Shown here: positions 16,667 through 23,904 of the stretch, in pieces
Layout: each line of letters starts with the position of its first letter
Position numbering within the stretch: the stretch's first letter is position 1
Source of the DNA: JAAYPI01 sp036734385
Lineage (GTDB): Bacteria; Bacteroidota; Bacteroidia; Bacteroidales; Paludibacteraceae
Reading direction: 5' to 3'
DNA length: 25,589 nt
Assembly: GCA_036734385.1 (NCBI GenBank)
Contig: DAIMYQ010000021.1
Location: 1-25,589, forward strand
Notes under the pieces: model-generated
Told to the model about the DNA's origin: nothing
Database searches by the model: none
What the model saw: only the letters and a program-made list of their open reading frames with translations
Position numbers and translations under genes: made by a program

Positions 16667-16750
16667 ATGCAAACAGCCTCAATCTTACCTCGAAACAATG
16701 AAAGCAAATATTTAGATTATTACTTAAAAACAGAATCGCTACTTAAATAA
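16667..16750 (+). CDS. Possible 27-residue leader ORF ahead of mnmD
   Basis: ATG at 16667 to TAA at 16748-16750 encodes MQTASILPRNNESKYLDYY and eight more residues ending KTESLLK. I recognise no family. Its last codons lie in the left arm of the hairpin at 16734-16765 and its stop lies in the loop, the layout of a translation-sensitive attenuator. It could equally be chance or a gene remnant. Confidence 0.2.
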   Translation: MQTASILPRNNESKYLDYYLKTESLLK

Positions 16751-16765
16751 CATAAGGTAGCGATT
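16734..16765 (+). terminator. Hairpin with T-rich tail just before mnmD
   Basis: AATCGCTAC (16734-16742) pairs perfectly with GTAGCGATT (16757-16765) across a 14-base loop, followed by TTATTGTTT. It ends 9 bases before the mnmD ATG. It may terminate the redox operon or act as an attenuator of mnmD, since no promoter is evident between it and mnmD. Confidence 0.5.
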
Positions 16766-16774
16766 TTATTGTTT

Positions 16775-17434
16775 ATGAAAACTGAAAAATTTATTACTGC
16801 TGACGGCTCTCATACGCTTTTTGTGCCTCAAATAAATGAACATTATCATTCTGTGAATGGAGCCGTTCAGGAGTCTGAGCATATTTTTATTGAAGCAGGC
16901 TTAAAACAATGTAAGAAGCAAAAAATCAATGTGTTGGAAATTGGTTTCGGCACAGGGTTGAATGCCTTTGCCACTTTCCTTGCAAAAGAAAATACGGCAA
17001 TTAATTATACTTCGTTGGAATTGTATCCCATTGATCCGAATGAGGCAATTTTGCTTAATTTTCCCGAACAGATGTCTCTTGCAGATAGACCTTTTTTTGA
17101 AAATATGCATTTTGCTCCTTGGAATCAGGAGGTTAGTATGGATGCCAATTTCGTTTTGCATAAAATACAAGCAGATGTTACGAAATATATCTTTGCCAAT
17201 AAGAAAGGGTATGATTTGGTCTTTTTTGATGCTTTTTCTCCTGAAAAACAACCTGAAATGTGGTCGAAAGAGGTTTTTTCATGTATCTTTGCAGCCTGTA
17301 ATCCGGAGGCTATTTTGACCACTTATTGTGCAAAGGGCAGTGTCAGACGTTTGTTACAGCAAGTTGGTTTTTTAGTGGAGAGATTGCCGGGACCTATAGG
17401 TAAAAGAGAAATATTAAGAGCAAGAAAACCATGA
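16775..17434 (+). CDS. mnmD: tRNA U34 methyltransferase MnmD (MnmC N-terminal domain only)
   Basis: Methylates the wobble uridine precursor nm5(s2)U34 to mnm5(s2)U34 with S-adenosylmethionine in tRNAs ending in A/G-reading anticodons. The 219-residue protein (ATG 16775, MKTEKFITADGSHTLFVPQI) corresponds to the methyltransferase half of MnmC without the FAD oxidoreductase domain, as in the stand-alone MnmD enzymes. Motifs: the substrate region NEHYHSVNGAVQESEHIFIEAGL, the SAM loop VLEIGFGTGLNAFATF, SLELYPID, and the catalytic-site Asp in VFFDAFSPEKQPEMWSKEVF. The TTYCAKGSVRRLL and GKREILRA ends are also family-like. Its stop overlaps the PAP2 gene by 4 bases (ATGA). Confidence 0.9.
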   Translation: MKTEKFITADGSHTLFVPQINEHYHSVNGAVQESEHIFIEAGLKQCKKQKINVLEIGFGTGLNAFATFLAKENTAINYTSLELYPIDPNEAILLNFPEQMSLADRPFFENMHFAPWNQEVSMDANFVLHKIQADVTKYIFANKKGYDLVFFDAFSPEKQPEMWSKEVFSCIFAACNPEAILTTYCAKGSVRRLLQQVGFLVERLPGPIGKREILRARKP

Positions 17435-18081
17435 AGAAGTTAAGCCAATTTATAAAAGAAAATGGAGCTTTCGTATATCCAACCATCGTGGTGTGGTGTG
17501 TGGGTTTAGCTCTTGTTTTGAGCATATCCAAAGCGGATATTCATCTTTTCTCTAATAGACTGAATAGTCCTGTTGCAGATGTTTTTTTTAGGTATTACAC
17601 CCAAATGGGAGAAACTATTCCTTTTGTTGTTGCAGGTGTGATTTTGTTTTTTAATGTTAGGAAAGCGTCTTTTTTACTGGCGGTGCTGTTGGTTGGGACG
17701 ATTATATCCTCTAGTTTAAAGAATTTTTTTCGTGCGGAAAGACCTAAGTTGTTTTTTGAAAAACTTGGTATTCAACTTCATGTAGCGGAGGGTGTTACTC
17801 TGAATTCGTGGAACAGTTTTCCCTCAGGACATACGATGGCTGCCTTTGCTTTTTTGTTCGGTTTAGCCTCGATGATAAAAAATAGAAATTGGAAGGTTGT
17901 TCTTTTTCTTTTGGCTCTTCTGACAGGTTATTCACGCATCTACTTGTCTCAACATTTTTTGCAAGATACGCTCGCAGGGTCTTTTATAGGCGTGTTGGTG
18001 GTAAGTTGTTTGTATCCTTTGTTTTTTGACAGCAAAGAGTGGGGAAATCATTCCATACTAAGATGGAAAAAAACTAATTAA
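17431..18081 (+). CDS. PAP2-family membrane phosphatase
   Basis: A 216-residue integral membrane protein with about six hydrophobic helices. The three acid-phosphatase motifs are complete: KNFFRAERP (KX6RP), FPSGHT (PSGH) and SRIYLSQHFLQD (SRX5HX3D). The active site would face the periplasm. Substrates in this family include undecaprenyl pyrophosphate, phosphatidic acid and lipid A phosphates; nothing here decides between them. Translation is coupled to mnmD by a 4-base overlap, and the gene ends just before a bidirectional terminator. Confidence 0.9.
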   Translation: MKKLSQFIKENGAFVYPTIVVWCVGLALVLSISKADIHLFSNRLNSPVADVFFRYYTQMGETIPFVVAGVILFFNVRKASFLLAVLLVGTIISSSLKNFFRAERPKLFFEKLGIQLHVAEGVTLNSWNSFPSGHTMAAFAFLFGLASMIKNRNWKVVLFLLALLTGYSRIYLSQHFLQDTLAGSFIGVLVVSCLYPLFFDSKEWGNHSILRWKKTN

Positions 18082-18098
18082 TGCTCATTACATAAGAC

Positions 18099-18135
18099 AA
18101 AAAAACACGTTGTAACATTACAACGTGTTTTTTTT
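18099..18135. terminator. Bidirectional terminator between the PAP2 gene and trpS
   Basis: A perfect 13-bp stem (AAAAACACGTTGT at 18101-18113 with ACAACGTGTTTTT at 18120-18132) and a 6-base loop, with A-run and T-run on opposite sides. It serves both convergent genes. Confidence 0.9.
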
Positions 18136-18142
18136 ATTACTA

Positions 18143-19138
18143 TTAAAAGGATTTGAACCCAATGATTTGACGAACTTCTTTTATCGTTTTAGAAGCACTT
18201 TCTCTAGCTTTTTCAGCTCCCATTTCAGCTACTTTTTTCAAGTATTTATTGTCGTTTGATATTGATTGTATTCTTTCGTAAAAAGGAGCGGTGAAAGCAA
18301 TAATATCTTCGGCTAATTGTTTTTTTAAATCTCCGTATCTGATAGAACAGTTATTATATGCTTCGTCAAAAAAGTCTACCGTTTCTTTCTTAGAAACTAC
18401 GTTTAATAGGGTGAACAAATTTTCGATGGCTTCAGGTTTTTGCTGTTTCATTTCCGTTGGACCGGCATCGGTAACTGCACGCATTACTTTTTTACGAATA
18501 GTGTTGGCGTCATCTGCCAAAAATATAGCGTTTCCCTCACCTTCTGATTTGCCCATTTTTCCACTTCCGTTTAGTCCCGGTATTTTTATTAAATCCTGTC
18601 CGAAATTAAAAGCTTGTGGTTCCGGGAAACAGGTTGTGTTGTACATTCTGTTAAAGCGGTTAGCAAAAGTACGGGTCATTTCCAGATGTTGCTCTTGGTC
18701 TTTGCCAACGGGTACCTTAGTGGCTTTATGAATCAAAATGTCCGCAGCCATGAGGGTAGGATAGGTTAATAATCCTGCATTAACATTGTTGGGCTGTTTA
18801 CGTATTTTTTCTTTGAAAGAGGTACAACGTTCCAATTCGCCCAAATAGGCATTCATGTTTAAGTACATGTAAAGTTCTACTACTTCAAGAACATCACTTT
18901 GTACGTATAAAGTTGCTTTTTCAGGGTCTAAACCTGCAGCAAGATATTCTACCAATATTTGTTTTACGTTTCCGTGTAAATCGGTGGGTGTTGGATGTGT
19001 CGTAAGTGAGTGTAAATCGGCAATAAAGAAATAGCAATTGTATTCTTCTTGCATTTTAATAAAATTGCGGAGTGCTCCAAAATAATTGCCGAGGTGTAAA
19101 TTTCCTGTCGGACGAATACCACTAAGTACAGTTTCCAT
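18143..19138 (-). CDS. trpS: Tryptophanyl-tRNA synthetase
   Basis: Class I aminoacyl-tRNA synthetase charging tRNA-Trp. The ATG at 19138 (METVLSGIRPTGNLHLGNYF) gives 331 residues. The nine-codon longer start overlaps the promoter and is rejected. The HIGH-type motif is GNLHLGNY and the KMSKS-type motif is GKMGKSEGEGN. Also present are IADLHSLTTHPT, LMAADILIHKATKVPVGKDQEQHLEMTR-type segments (Trp pocket and adenylate site) and KVMRAVTDAGPT. It is alone on its strand, with a terminator just after it. Confidence 0.96.
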   Translation of the reverse strand: METVLSGIRPTGNLHLGNYFGALRNFIKMQEEYNCYFFIADLHSLTTHPTPTDLHGNVKQILVEYLAAGLDPEKATLYVQSDVLEVVELYMYLNMNAYLGELERCTSFKEKIRKQPNNVNAGLLTYPTLMAADILIHKATKVPVGKDQEQHLEMTRTFANRFNRMYNTTCFPEPQAFNFGQDLIKIPGLNGSGKMGKSEGEGNAIFLADDANTIRKKVMRAVTDAGPTEMKQQKPEAIENLFTLLNVVSKKETVDFFDEAYNNCSIRYGDLKKQLAEDIIAFTAPFYERIQSISNDNKYLKKVAEMGAEKARESASKTIKEVRQIIGFKSF

Positions 19139-19162
19139 ATCAATTTGTGCTTTTTTGTGGTG

Positions 19163-19170
19163 CAAAGGTA
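19163..19170 (-). promoter_or_regulatory. -7 element of the trpS promoter
   Basis: TACCTTTG on the minus strand matches TAnnTTTG. A TCG sits where TTG is expected, 20 bases upstream. Predicted leader is under 25 bases, which supports the ATG at 19138. Confidence 0.5.
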
Positions 19171-19345
19171 ATAATAATTTTTATCTGCTTCGACTTGCTT
19201 TGCTCAAATTGTGTTGGCAGAGGTTCGCTTTTGAATGATGGTTGCTGTTCAAAAATTTATTTACAGAAGTAAATTAAAATGTTTTGCAATTATTTATCAA
19301 TAATGACACTGAAATGTAACTCAAATATTAAATCTTTATAAAAAA

Positions 19346-19387
19346 ATTAGATAACATTGATAACTAATTATATTATGGCTAATTTCG
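19346..19387 (+). promoter_or_regulatory. marR promoter overlapped by a palindromic operator candidate
   Basis: TTG (19357-19359), a 20-base spacer and TAATTTCG (19380-19387, one mismatch) form a Bacteroidota-type promoter. The imperfect palindrome ATTAGATAAC-N3-GATAACTAAT (19346-19368) covers the -33 element. That is a typical position for an autoregulatory MarR operator; binding is inferred. Confidence 0.45.
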
Positions 19388-19425
19388 CAAGCAAACTGGT
19401 GTATAAAAATTAATCAACAAACTAT

Positions 19426-19860
19426 ATGCAAGAGCCAATTGGTCGTAAAATGGATAAAGTAGGGCGAATGTTTCAAGCAGAACTTCAAGCAGAACTTCAA
19501 CATCTCGACATTGAACGATCGTTTTATCCCTTGATGCTTATCGAAGCCGGGAATGGAATCACACAACAGGAACTCGCCGATAAATTGTTCTGCGACAAGG
19601 TTCAGGTAGTCAGAATTATTGATTACCTCTCGTACAATGGCTACGTTAAACGGGTACAAAACCAAACGGATAAACGAAAATACGAATTAACTATCACAGA
19701 AAAGGCCAGACTCGTTTTGCCGGATATTAAAAAAGCTATATCTAATACAAGTTCAATCGCAATGAAAGGCTTATCCGAAAATCAAGTCAGCCAATTGTAT
19801 AGCATGGTTTCATTAATAGAATCAAATCTCATTTCACATAAAAACAGGAATTTAAAATGA
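19426..19860 (+). CDS. MarR-family transcriptional regulator
   Basis: A 144-residue winged-helix regulator starting MQEPIGRKMDKVGRMFQAEL. The DNA-binding part covers ITQQELADKLFCDKVQVVRI (helix-turn-helix, residues about 45-64) and the wing NGYVKRVQNQTDKRKYELTI. A C-terminal helix (LSENQVSQLYSMVSLIESNL) would dimerise. MarR proteins usually repress a neighbouring efflux operon and respond to small aromatic ligands. Here the stop codon overlaps the start of an RND adaptor gene (ATGA), so it was the first gene of that operon. An exact 12-bp tandem duplication (19474-19485 and 19486-19497) adds a second AELQ in helix 1. The regulated efflux genes are now broken. Confidence 0.85.
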   Translation: MQEPIGRKMDKVGRMFQAELQAELQHLDIERSFYPLMLIEAGNGITQQELADKLFCDKVQVVRIIDYLSYNGYVKRVQNQTDKRKYELTITEKARLVLPDIKKAISNTSSIAMKGLSENQVSQLYSMVSLIESNLISHKNRNLK

Positions 19861-20336
19861 AAAAAAGACAACTATACTGATTTCCGTAATTATTATCCTG
19901 ATTGTTGCTTTCTTTTTGAGAATGGCTTTCACTAAACCCACGGATAAAGAAAGCAAAAAGAATTCGAAAGAAAAAGTACAAAGAAAAGTAGATGCTTTCA
20001 TAGTGAAGCCATCACTTCTTATCAACGAAATTACCGTTTCAGGTTCATTACAAGCTTTCGAAGAAGTGGAATTGAAAAATGAAGTAGCAGGACGGGTGGT
20101 AATGATTAATTTACCCGAAGGAAAATTCGTAAAAAAAGGTACTTTGTTGGTAAAGCTGTTCGATGATGATTTGCAGGCAACCCTCAAAAAACTTCAAACG
20201 CAACTTGCCATTCAGCAACAGATTTACAACCGTCAAACCGAACTGCTGAAAGTGAACGGTATATCGCAAAACGATTATGAACAGACTGGTCTTCAACTGA
20301 ATTCACTCAAAGCAGATATAGAAGTTGAAAAAACAT
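19857..20336 (+). pseudogene. RND efflux adaptor (HlyD/MexA type), frameshifted and truncated
   Basis: The ATG overlapping the marR stop is followed by seven A's and reaches a stop after seven codons. One base change in the A-run restores a frame reading KKKTTILISVIIILIVAFFL, a membrane anchor. That frame continues as a periplasmic adaptor: VKPSLLINEITVSGSLQAFE, VELKNEVAGRVVMINLPEGK and FVKKGTLLVKLFDDDLQATL (lipoyl-like half), and the start of the hairpin (IYNRQTELLKVNGISQNDYE). It breaks off at IEVEK, where the family would continue with the second lipoyl half (IRAPF). The lipoyl end, beta-barrel and membrane-proximal domains are missing. The join to the TolC-like remnant is near 20330-20337. 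Confidence 0.75.
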
Positions 20337-20687
20337 TTTTATAATGCCGGAGAAACTAAACGAAAGGAAACCTCTGCCAAAATTCAGACTCAATCGGCTG
20401 CGTATGATTTTCAAAATATTCAATTGCAGGTAAATGTTCAATTACAAAATACGCTCATTGATTTCGAAAATCAACAGAAACTTTTGAAAATTGAAAGTGA
20501 GAATAACGAATTAGCGAAAGAAAACATTCAAATAAGCCTTGAGCGTTTAAAACCTGGTCAGACAACTTCACTCGAAGTACATCAGGCTCAAGAAGATTAT
20601 GTGCAATCTTCCACACGGTTGATTAACTTCCGTTATAACCTGAAAATGGCGGAAACAAAACTAAAGCAACTGGTTTCGAATTTATAA
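20325..20687 (+). pseudogene. TolC-family outer membrane factor, C-terminal remnant
   Basis: From about 20334 the sequence reads FYNAGETKRKETSAKIQTQ and goes on to the last helical hairpin of a TolC-like channel: LQVNVQLQNTLIDFENQQKL, LLKIESENNELAKENIQISL, SLERLKPGQTTSLEVHQAQE and FRYNLKMAETKLKQLVSNL. This is only the final quarter or so of the usual 420-480 residues. The ATG at 20325 lies in the adaptor part and is probably accidental. The intact operon would be adaptor, RND pump, TolC factor, so the pump gene and both flanking gene halves have been lost. A terminator follows at 20758. Confidence 0.72.
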
Positions 20688-20757
20688 TTTTTTTGCTTTA
20701 CCGGAAACTTCACGGTGAAAGTCTTCATCCAACAAGAATACAGGTTCAAACTATATG

Positions 20758-20792
20758 AGAAAAGGTATCTCGGATTTCGGGATACCTTTTCT
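20758..20792 (+). terminator. Terminator of the degraded efflux operon
   Basis: A 14-bp stem (AGAAAAGGTATCTC with GGGATACCTTTTCT, one G-T pair) around a 7-base loop. The T-run is inside the right arm, so it is moderately strong and may also act on the minus strand for the small Lys-rich gene. Confidence 0.65.
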
Positions 20793-20838
20793 AAGACCTA
20801 AAATTAGGACACTTTCGATTTTGAAGAAAAAAGAAATA

Positions 20839-20961
20839 CTATTTCTTTTTATTAGCTTCTTCCTTTTCTTTTTTAGCTTCTTCCGCTTCATATGCAGGAA
20901 TATGCTTTGCATGCTTTCCAGATTTGTCTTTTTTTGGTTTTTTGTTTCCAGCTGCTGCCAT
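20839..20961 (-). CDS. Small Lys-rich protein of 40 residues
   Basis: ATG at 20961 to TAG at 20839 encodes 40 residues starting MAAAGNKKPKKDKSGKHAKH, then IPAYEAEEAKKEKEEANKKK. About 30% of residues are Lys. The N-terminal half is basic with a KSGKHAKHIPAYEAE segment; the C-terminal half is a Lys/Glu helix. The composition, the clean start and stop, and the terminator nearby favour a real gene over chance. The segment resembles small basic proteins I have seen in other Bacteroidota, though I cannot name a family. A nucleic-acid or ribosome association would be a guess from charge alone. Confidence 0.6.
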   Translation of the reverse strand: MAAAGNKKPKKDKSGKHAKHIPAYEAEEAKKEKEEANKKK

Positions 20962-21282
20962 AATTAGAATCTCCCATTTAATTAAATAAAACAATTAGAA
21001 AATTAAATTCAGAGTCGTATTCTGTTATAAAAAATAGCGGAACGTCCCCCACTTATAGATGCAACAAGAAACATGCCAAACCCCTTTTTCCAATAAAATA
21101 AATGATTCTTTTTCCTGTATCGGACATGCAATGCCAAATAGTCACACCAAATGGCACTATCTTTTGAACAGATGGCAGATGAACGCTGTTTTTGCTTGAG
21201 CCATATCGAGAAGTAAATGGGCTTATTTATAAACCAAAGGCGAAATGTCCAAATAGATATTCCGCCTTTTCAAAATCCAAAA
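20962..21282. other. Intergenic stretch, no gene seen
   Basis: About 320 AT-rich bases between the small Lys-rich gene and the flavodoxin-like gene. Apart from the hairpin at 21236-21269, I see no RNA gene, no clear TAnnTTTG promoter and no convincing frame. Confidence 0.5.
21236..21269 (-). terminator. Hairpin after the flavodoxin-like gene
   Basis: AAAGGCG (21236-21242) pairs with CGCCTTT (21263-21269), with a further weaker block inside. It lies 14 bases beyond the stop of the minus-strand gene. The T-run is short, so efficiency is uncertain. Confidence 0.45.
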
Positions 21283-21918
21283 TTATCTCACAAAGTTTGT
21301 CATTACCTTTGGTGTCGGAGCCGGAGCAGGAATACTGTCTTTAGTCGCTTCTCGCATTTTGAGTTGCCAAGCCATATTTTTGGCAAGTACTTGCATTATT
21401 TGTACACCTTCTTCATCTTGCAGTACCTCGCCGGGAGTTCGACCGTGAATTACATTCCAGTAGTTGGAAGCAGCAATCAGCATTTCCGAATACAAAATGT
21501 AATGGTTTAAGCTGTCAAAAGTCATGGAACCGCCTGTGCGTCTCACGGCTACCACTGAAGCTCCTACTTTGTTGCGAAACAATCCGCCATTACTACCTGC
21601 CACATAAAATGCACGATCTAAGAAGCATTTCATGGTACCGGCAATCCCTGCATAAAACACAGGTGAGGCGATGATAATTCCATCAGCTTCTTTCATTTTT
21701 TGGATGGCATCGTTTACACCATCATCTTTCATGTGGCATCGCTCGTCTTTGTGTTTAAAACATTGTCCGCAACCCGTACATCCGTGAATAGCCTTATTGC
21801 CCACATGTATAATTTCCAACTCAATACCACTTTCAGCCAATTGATTGCCAATTACTCTCAGGGCATGATAAGTATTTCCTTCTGCCTTGGGACTTCCATT
21901 AATTGCTATTACTTTCAT
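21283..21918 (-). CDS. Iron-sulfur flavoprotein, NADPH-dependent FMN reductase fold
   Basis: A 211-residue flavodoxin-fold protein. It begins MKVIAINGSPKAEGNTYHAL, the FMN phosphate-binding loop, and then has a compact Cys cluster HGCTGCGQCFKHKDERC (Cys47, 50, 53 and 61; spacing CX2CX2CX7C) as in archaeal Isf iron-sulfur flavoproteins. SPVFYAGIAGTMKCFLDRAF contacts the flavin and is typical of the family. The C-terminus has a Pro-rich end (SIPAPAPTPK). Probable role: electron transfer or quinone, peroxide or metal reduction in an anaerobe. The redox partner is unknown. No neighbouring gene gives a clear pathway. Confidence 0.85.
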   Translation of the reverse strand: MKVIAINGSPKAEGNTYHALRVIGNQLAESGIELEIIHVGNKAIHGCTGCGQCFKHKDERCHMKDDGVNDAIQKMKEADGIIIASPVFYAGIAGTMKCFLDRAFYVAGSNGGLFRNKVGASVVAVRRTGGSMTFDSLNHYILYSEMLIAASNYWNVIHGRTPGEVLQDEEGVQIMQVLAKNMAWQLKMREATKDSIPAPAPTPKVMTNFVR

Positions 21919-21967
21919 TTTATTTTAATTTTTTTAGCGTGCGTTCTCATTGTTTTGTCAAAGGAAA

Positions 21968-22642
21968 TCAATCTTCATAAGCATATCGAATGGCTTTGTT
22001 TAGCCATGCATTGAATGAAACTGTTTCTCGAAAAGCCTCGAGGGTTTTTTCCAAAAACGTATCACTTAACAGGAAGGTCTCGTCGATTCGTTTATATACG
22101 CTTGGATTTTTTATTTTGAGGTATTCTGCATATTGGAAGTCAGCAGGGTAACCACGTGGTACATTTTTCAGTGCATGCTCATCTTCCAACACAAAACTTT
22201 TGGCTTCACGAACCACTTTTTCAAAAGAGTCTCCATTCAGGTAAATTTCTTCTCGGATGCTTTTCAATACGATTGGTTGCGGACTATAAAGTCCTGCACA
22301 CAACATACTGCCGTTGAGAAAGCCCGAGTCTGTCGGCTCAATGTGAAAATAATATCCCGAAAAACCTGATTTTTTCCCATTTGGGCAGATAAATGCCCCA
22401 AAATGTGTTTTATAGGGCATCTTATTGGCAGAGAATCGGATGTCGCGGTTGAATCGATACGTACAGTCTTTTACCGTAAGACCTTTTATAGATGTGTCAA
22501 ATCCACTGATTCCGGCAATCAGTTTCTCAACCAGTAAGTTGAAGGACTGAGTGGCTGCCTGATATTCCGTTCGGTGCGCATCTAACCATTCTTTGCTATT
22601 GTTTTTCTTAATTTGGTTTAGAAAAGCGAGGATTGATTCCAT
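21968..22642 (-). CDS. DUF2461 family protein
   Basis: A 224-residue cytoplasmic protein with the DUF2461 (TIGR02453) pattern: LAFLNQIKKNNSKEWLDAHR at the N-terminus, then the hallmark RFNRDIRFSANKMPYKTHFG followed by AFICPNGKKSGFSGYYFHIE. GSMLCAGLYSPQP and a late RGYPADFQYAEYLKIKNPSV segment follow. Length is typical. The biochemical function of the family is unknown. It is separated by 49 bases from the Fe-S flavoprotein gene on the same strand and may share a transcript with it. Confidence 0.88.
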   Translation of the reverse strand: MESILAFLNQIKKNNSKEWLDAHRTEYQAATQSFNLLVEKLIAGISGFDTSIKGLTVKDCTYRFNRDIRFSANKMPYKTHFGAFICPNGKKSGFSGYYFHIEPTDSGFLNGSMLCAGLYSPQPIVLKSIREEIYLNGDSFEKVVREAKSFVLEDEHALKNVPRGYPADFQYAEYLKIKNPSVYKRIDETFLLSDTFLEKTLEAFRETVSFNAWLNKAIRYAYED

Positions 22643-22741
22643 AGTTGAACTGTTTTTGAAAAATGATTTTAAATTCTGTTATTTTCATGTCAAAGTGTAT
22701 CTTTTTATCCCGTTTACTTTTTCCAGTTCGGTGTCCAGCTC

Positions 22742-22780
22742 CCGCCGATTTATAATCGGTGGTTTGCTCTGTAAGAGCAA
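22742..22780. repeat. Two adjacent perfect hairpins
   Basis: CCGCCGATT-TAT-AATCGGTGG (9 bp, one G-T pair, 22742-22762) is followed directly by TTGCTCT-GTA-AGAGCAA (7 bp, 22764-22780). Neither has a T-run. The pair looks like a dispersed palindromic intergenic element rather than a terminator; a genome-wide copy count would decide. Confidence 0.45.
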
Positions 22781-22856
22781 TCAAATCAAATTATATTTAC
22801 ATCAAGCAACCCTCTCTCTCCGGCATAATCAATGGCACTGCTATAAACATACAAGG

Positions 22857-22868
22857 CGTGTGTTAGGT
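22857..22868 (-). repeat. CTAACACA-type site downstream of abiEii (attC-like half site)
   Basis: On the minus strand ACCTAACACACG begins 31 bases after the abiEii stop. ACCTAAC fits the integron consensus RYYYAAC. I find no matching GTTRRRY partner within 200 bases, so only half of an attC-like site is supported. The similar CTAACACAGG occurs after the RAMA gene. Confidence 0.3.
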
Positions 22869-22899
22869 TCTCGTTCATTTCTTTGTTCAGTCTGCGTAT

Positions 22900-23904
22900 T
22901 CAAAACTTAGTCGAATTAAATCTACGATTCAATTCTCTTATTCTGTCAATAAGTTCTTTAAAACTTAAAGAATCACCGTAAATCATATTCTCCTGCATCA
23001 ATAGATAATCTTTCTCCCAATTTTTCAGAACGACAGCAGGCGGAACAAAACAAATTGTCTCAGGTTGATGTGTTGTATAATCAACTCCTGCCATTGAAGT
23101 AAATTGTTGGCGATGTTTTATTATGTCGTTGTACAAATTACTGTCATTCAATATATTCTTACAATAGCTGTTGTCCATCAATTTTTCTAAATCGTACAAG
23201 TGTCTCGACATTCTATTGATTTCTTTTCCCGAAGTTGGGCTTTGTAACATTTCGTGCAACAAAAATGCTTTTTCAAGCATGGTTCTTTGTGGCAAAACAG
23301 CTTTAATTTTATACTCCTTGTCCGAAAAATCAGCATTAGGCAAAAGTTCTCCAATAATTGATTTGACTAAAACTTCTTCGCTCGGTTCCATAAGTGATCT
23401 TGACCCAACTTCGATTTTTACGGTATTAAAAACGTAATCAGAGTTATCCAGAACGGATTCATAATGTAAATACAGAGTTTCAGGATCAACGTTACTTTCT
23501 TCAGTGATATTTACTTCCAATAGGAATTGTTCTTTGTCAATACCACAATTCAAAATAAATCGTTCAATATCAGCCTTAAGCTCATTCCTGATAAATGAAC
23601 ACGATGCTTTTCGCAATTTTTTCCCAATTTCTCGTTTTGTCAGTTCTCCTGCAAAACCAAGAAATTCTCTGTCAATAGCCAAATCAATGTCTTCAGAAAA
23701 ACGGTCGATAATTCGCCAGCATTTACTGAGCGATGTTCCTCCTTTGAAAACCAAATGAGAACCATACGTCCCATTGAACAAAGAATTTAGTACTAAAGTA
23801 ACCCACCAATCTTTTTCGATAGAGTTGGCATTTAGTCCTGTTTTGTTTTCAAGAAGTTTTAATACTTCAACTCGTCTGGATTTAGATAATTCTGTCCAAT
23901 TCAT
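22900..23904 (-). CDS. abiEii: AbiEii-family nucleotidyltransferase toxin
   Basis: A 334-residue toxin of a type IV toxin-antitoxin / abortive infection system. The DNA polymerase beta-like core is clear: LVFKGGTSLSKCWRIIDRFS (GGTS at 55-58) and SEDIDLAI with the two metal-binding acids at Asp72 and Asp74. Further motifs are VKIEVGSRS (about 162-170) and RTMLEKAFLLHEML (about 207-220), the conserved Lys/Glu helix. AbiEii/MenT-type enzymes transfer nucleotides to targets such as tRNA ends and stop growth on phage infection. The gene start overlaps the antitoxin's stop by 4 bases. All visible catalytic residues are present, so it is probably active. Confidence 0.92.
   Translation of the reverse strand: MNWTELSKSRRVEVLKLLENKTGLNANSIEKDWWVTLVLNSLFNGTYGSHLVFKGGTSLSKCWRIIDRFSEDIDLAIDREFLGFAGELTKREIGKKLRKASCSFIRNELKADIERFILNCGIDKEQFLLEVNITEESNVDPETLYLHYESVLDNSDYVFNTVKIEVGSRSLMEPSEEVLVKSIIGELLPNADFSDKEYKIKAVLPQRTMLEKAFLLHEMLQSPTSGKEINRMSRHLYDLEKLMDNSYCKNILNDSNLYNDIIKHRQQFTSMAGVDYTTHQPETICFVPPAVVLKNWEKDYLLMQENMIYGDSLSFKELIDRIRELNRRFNSTKF

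Noticed and set aside
18530..18560. KMGKS instead of KMSKS in TrpS
   Set aside because: Small variations in this motif are common among tryptophanyl-tRNA synthetases, and the rest of the active site is normal.
20755..20967. 70-codon plus-strand frame over the terminator and the small Lys-rich gene
   Set aside because: It is the antisense shadow of the 40-residue gene (runs of Phe and Leu from Lys/Glu codons) and it starts inside a terminator stem.
22690..22790. tRNA-like arrangement of hairpins
   Set aside because: The two stems do not form a cloverleaf, and there is no TTCGANTC T-loop or acceptor pairing.
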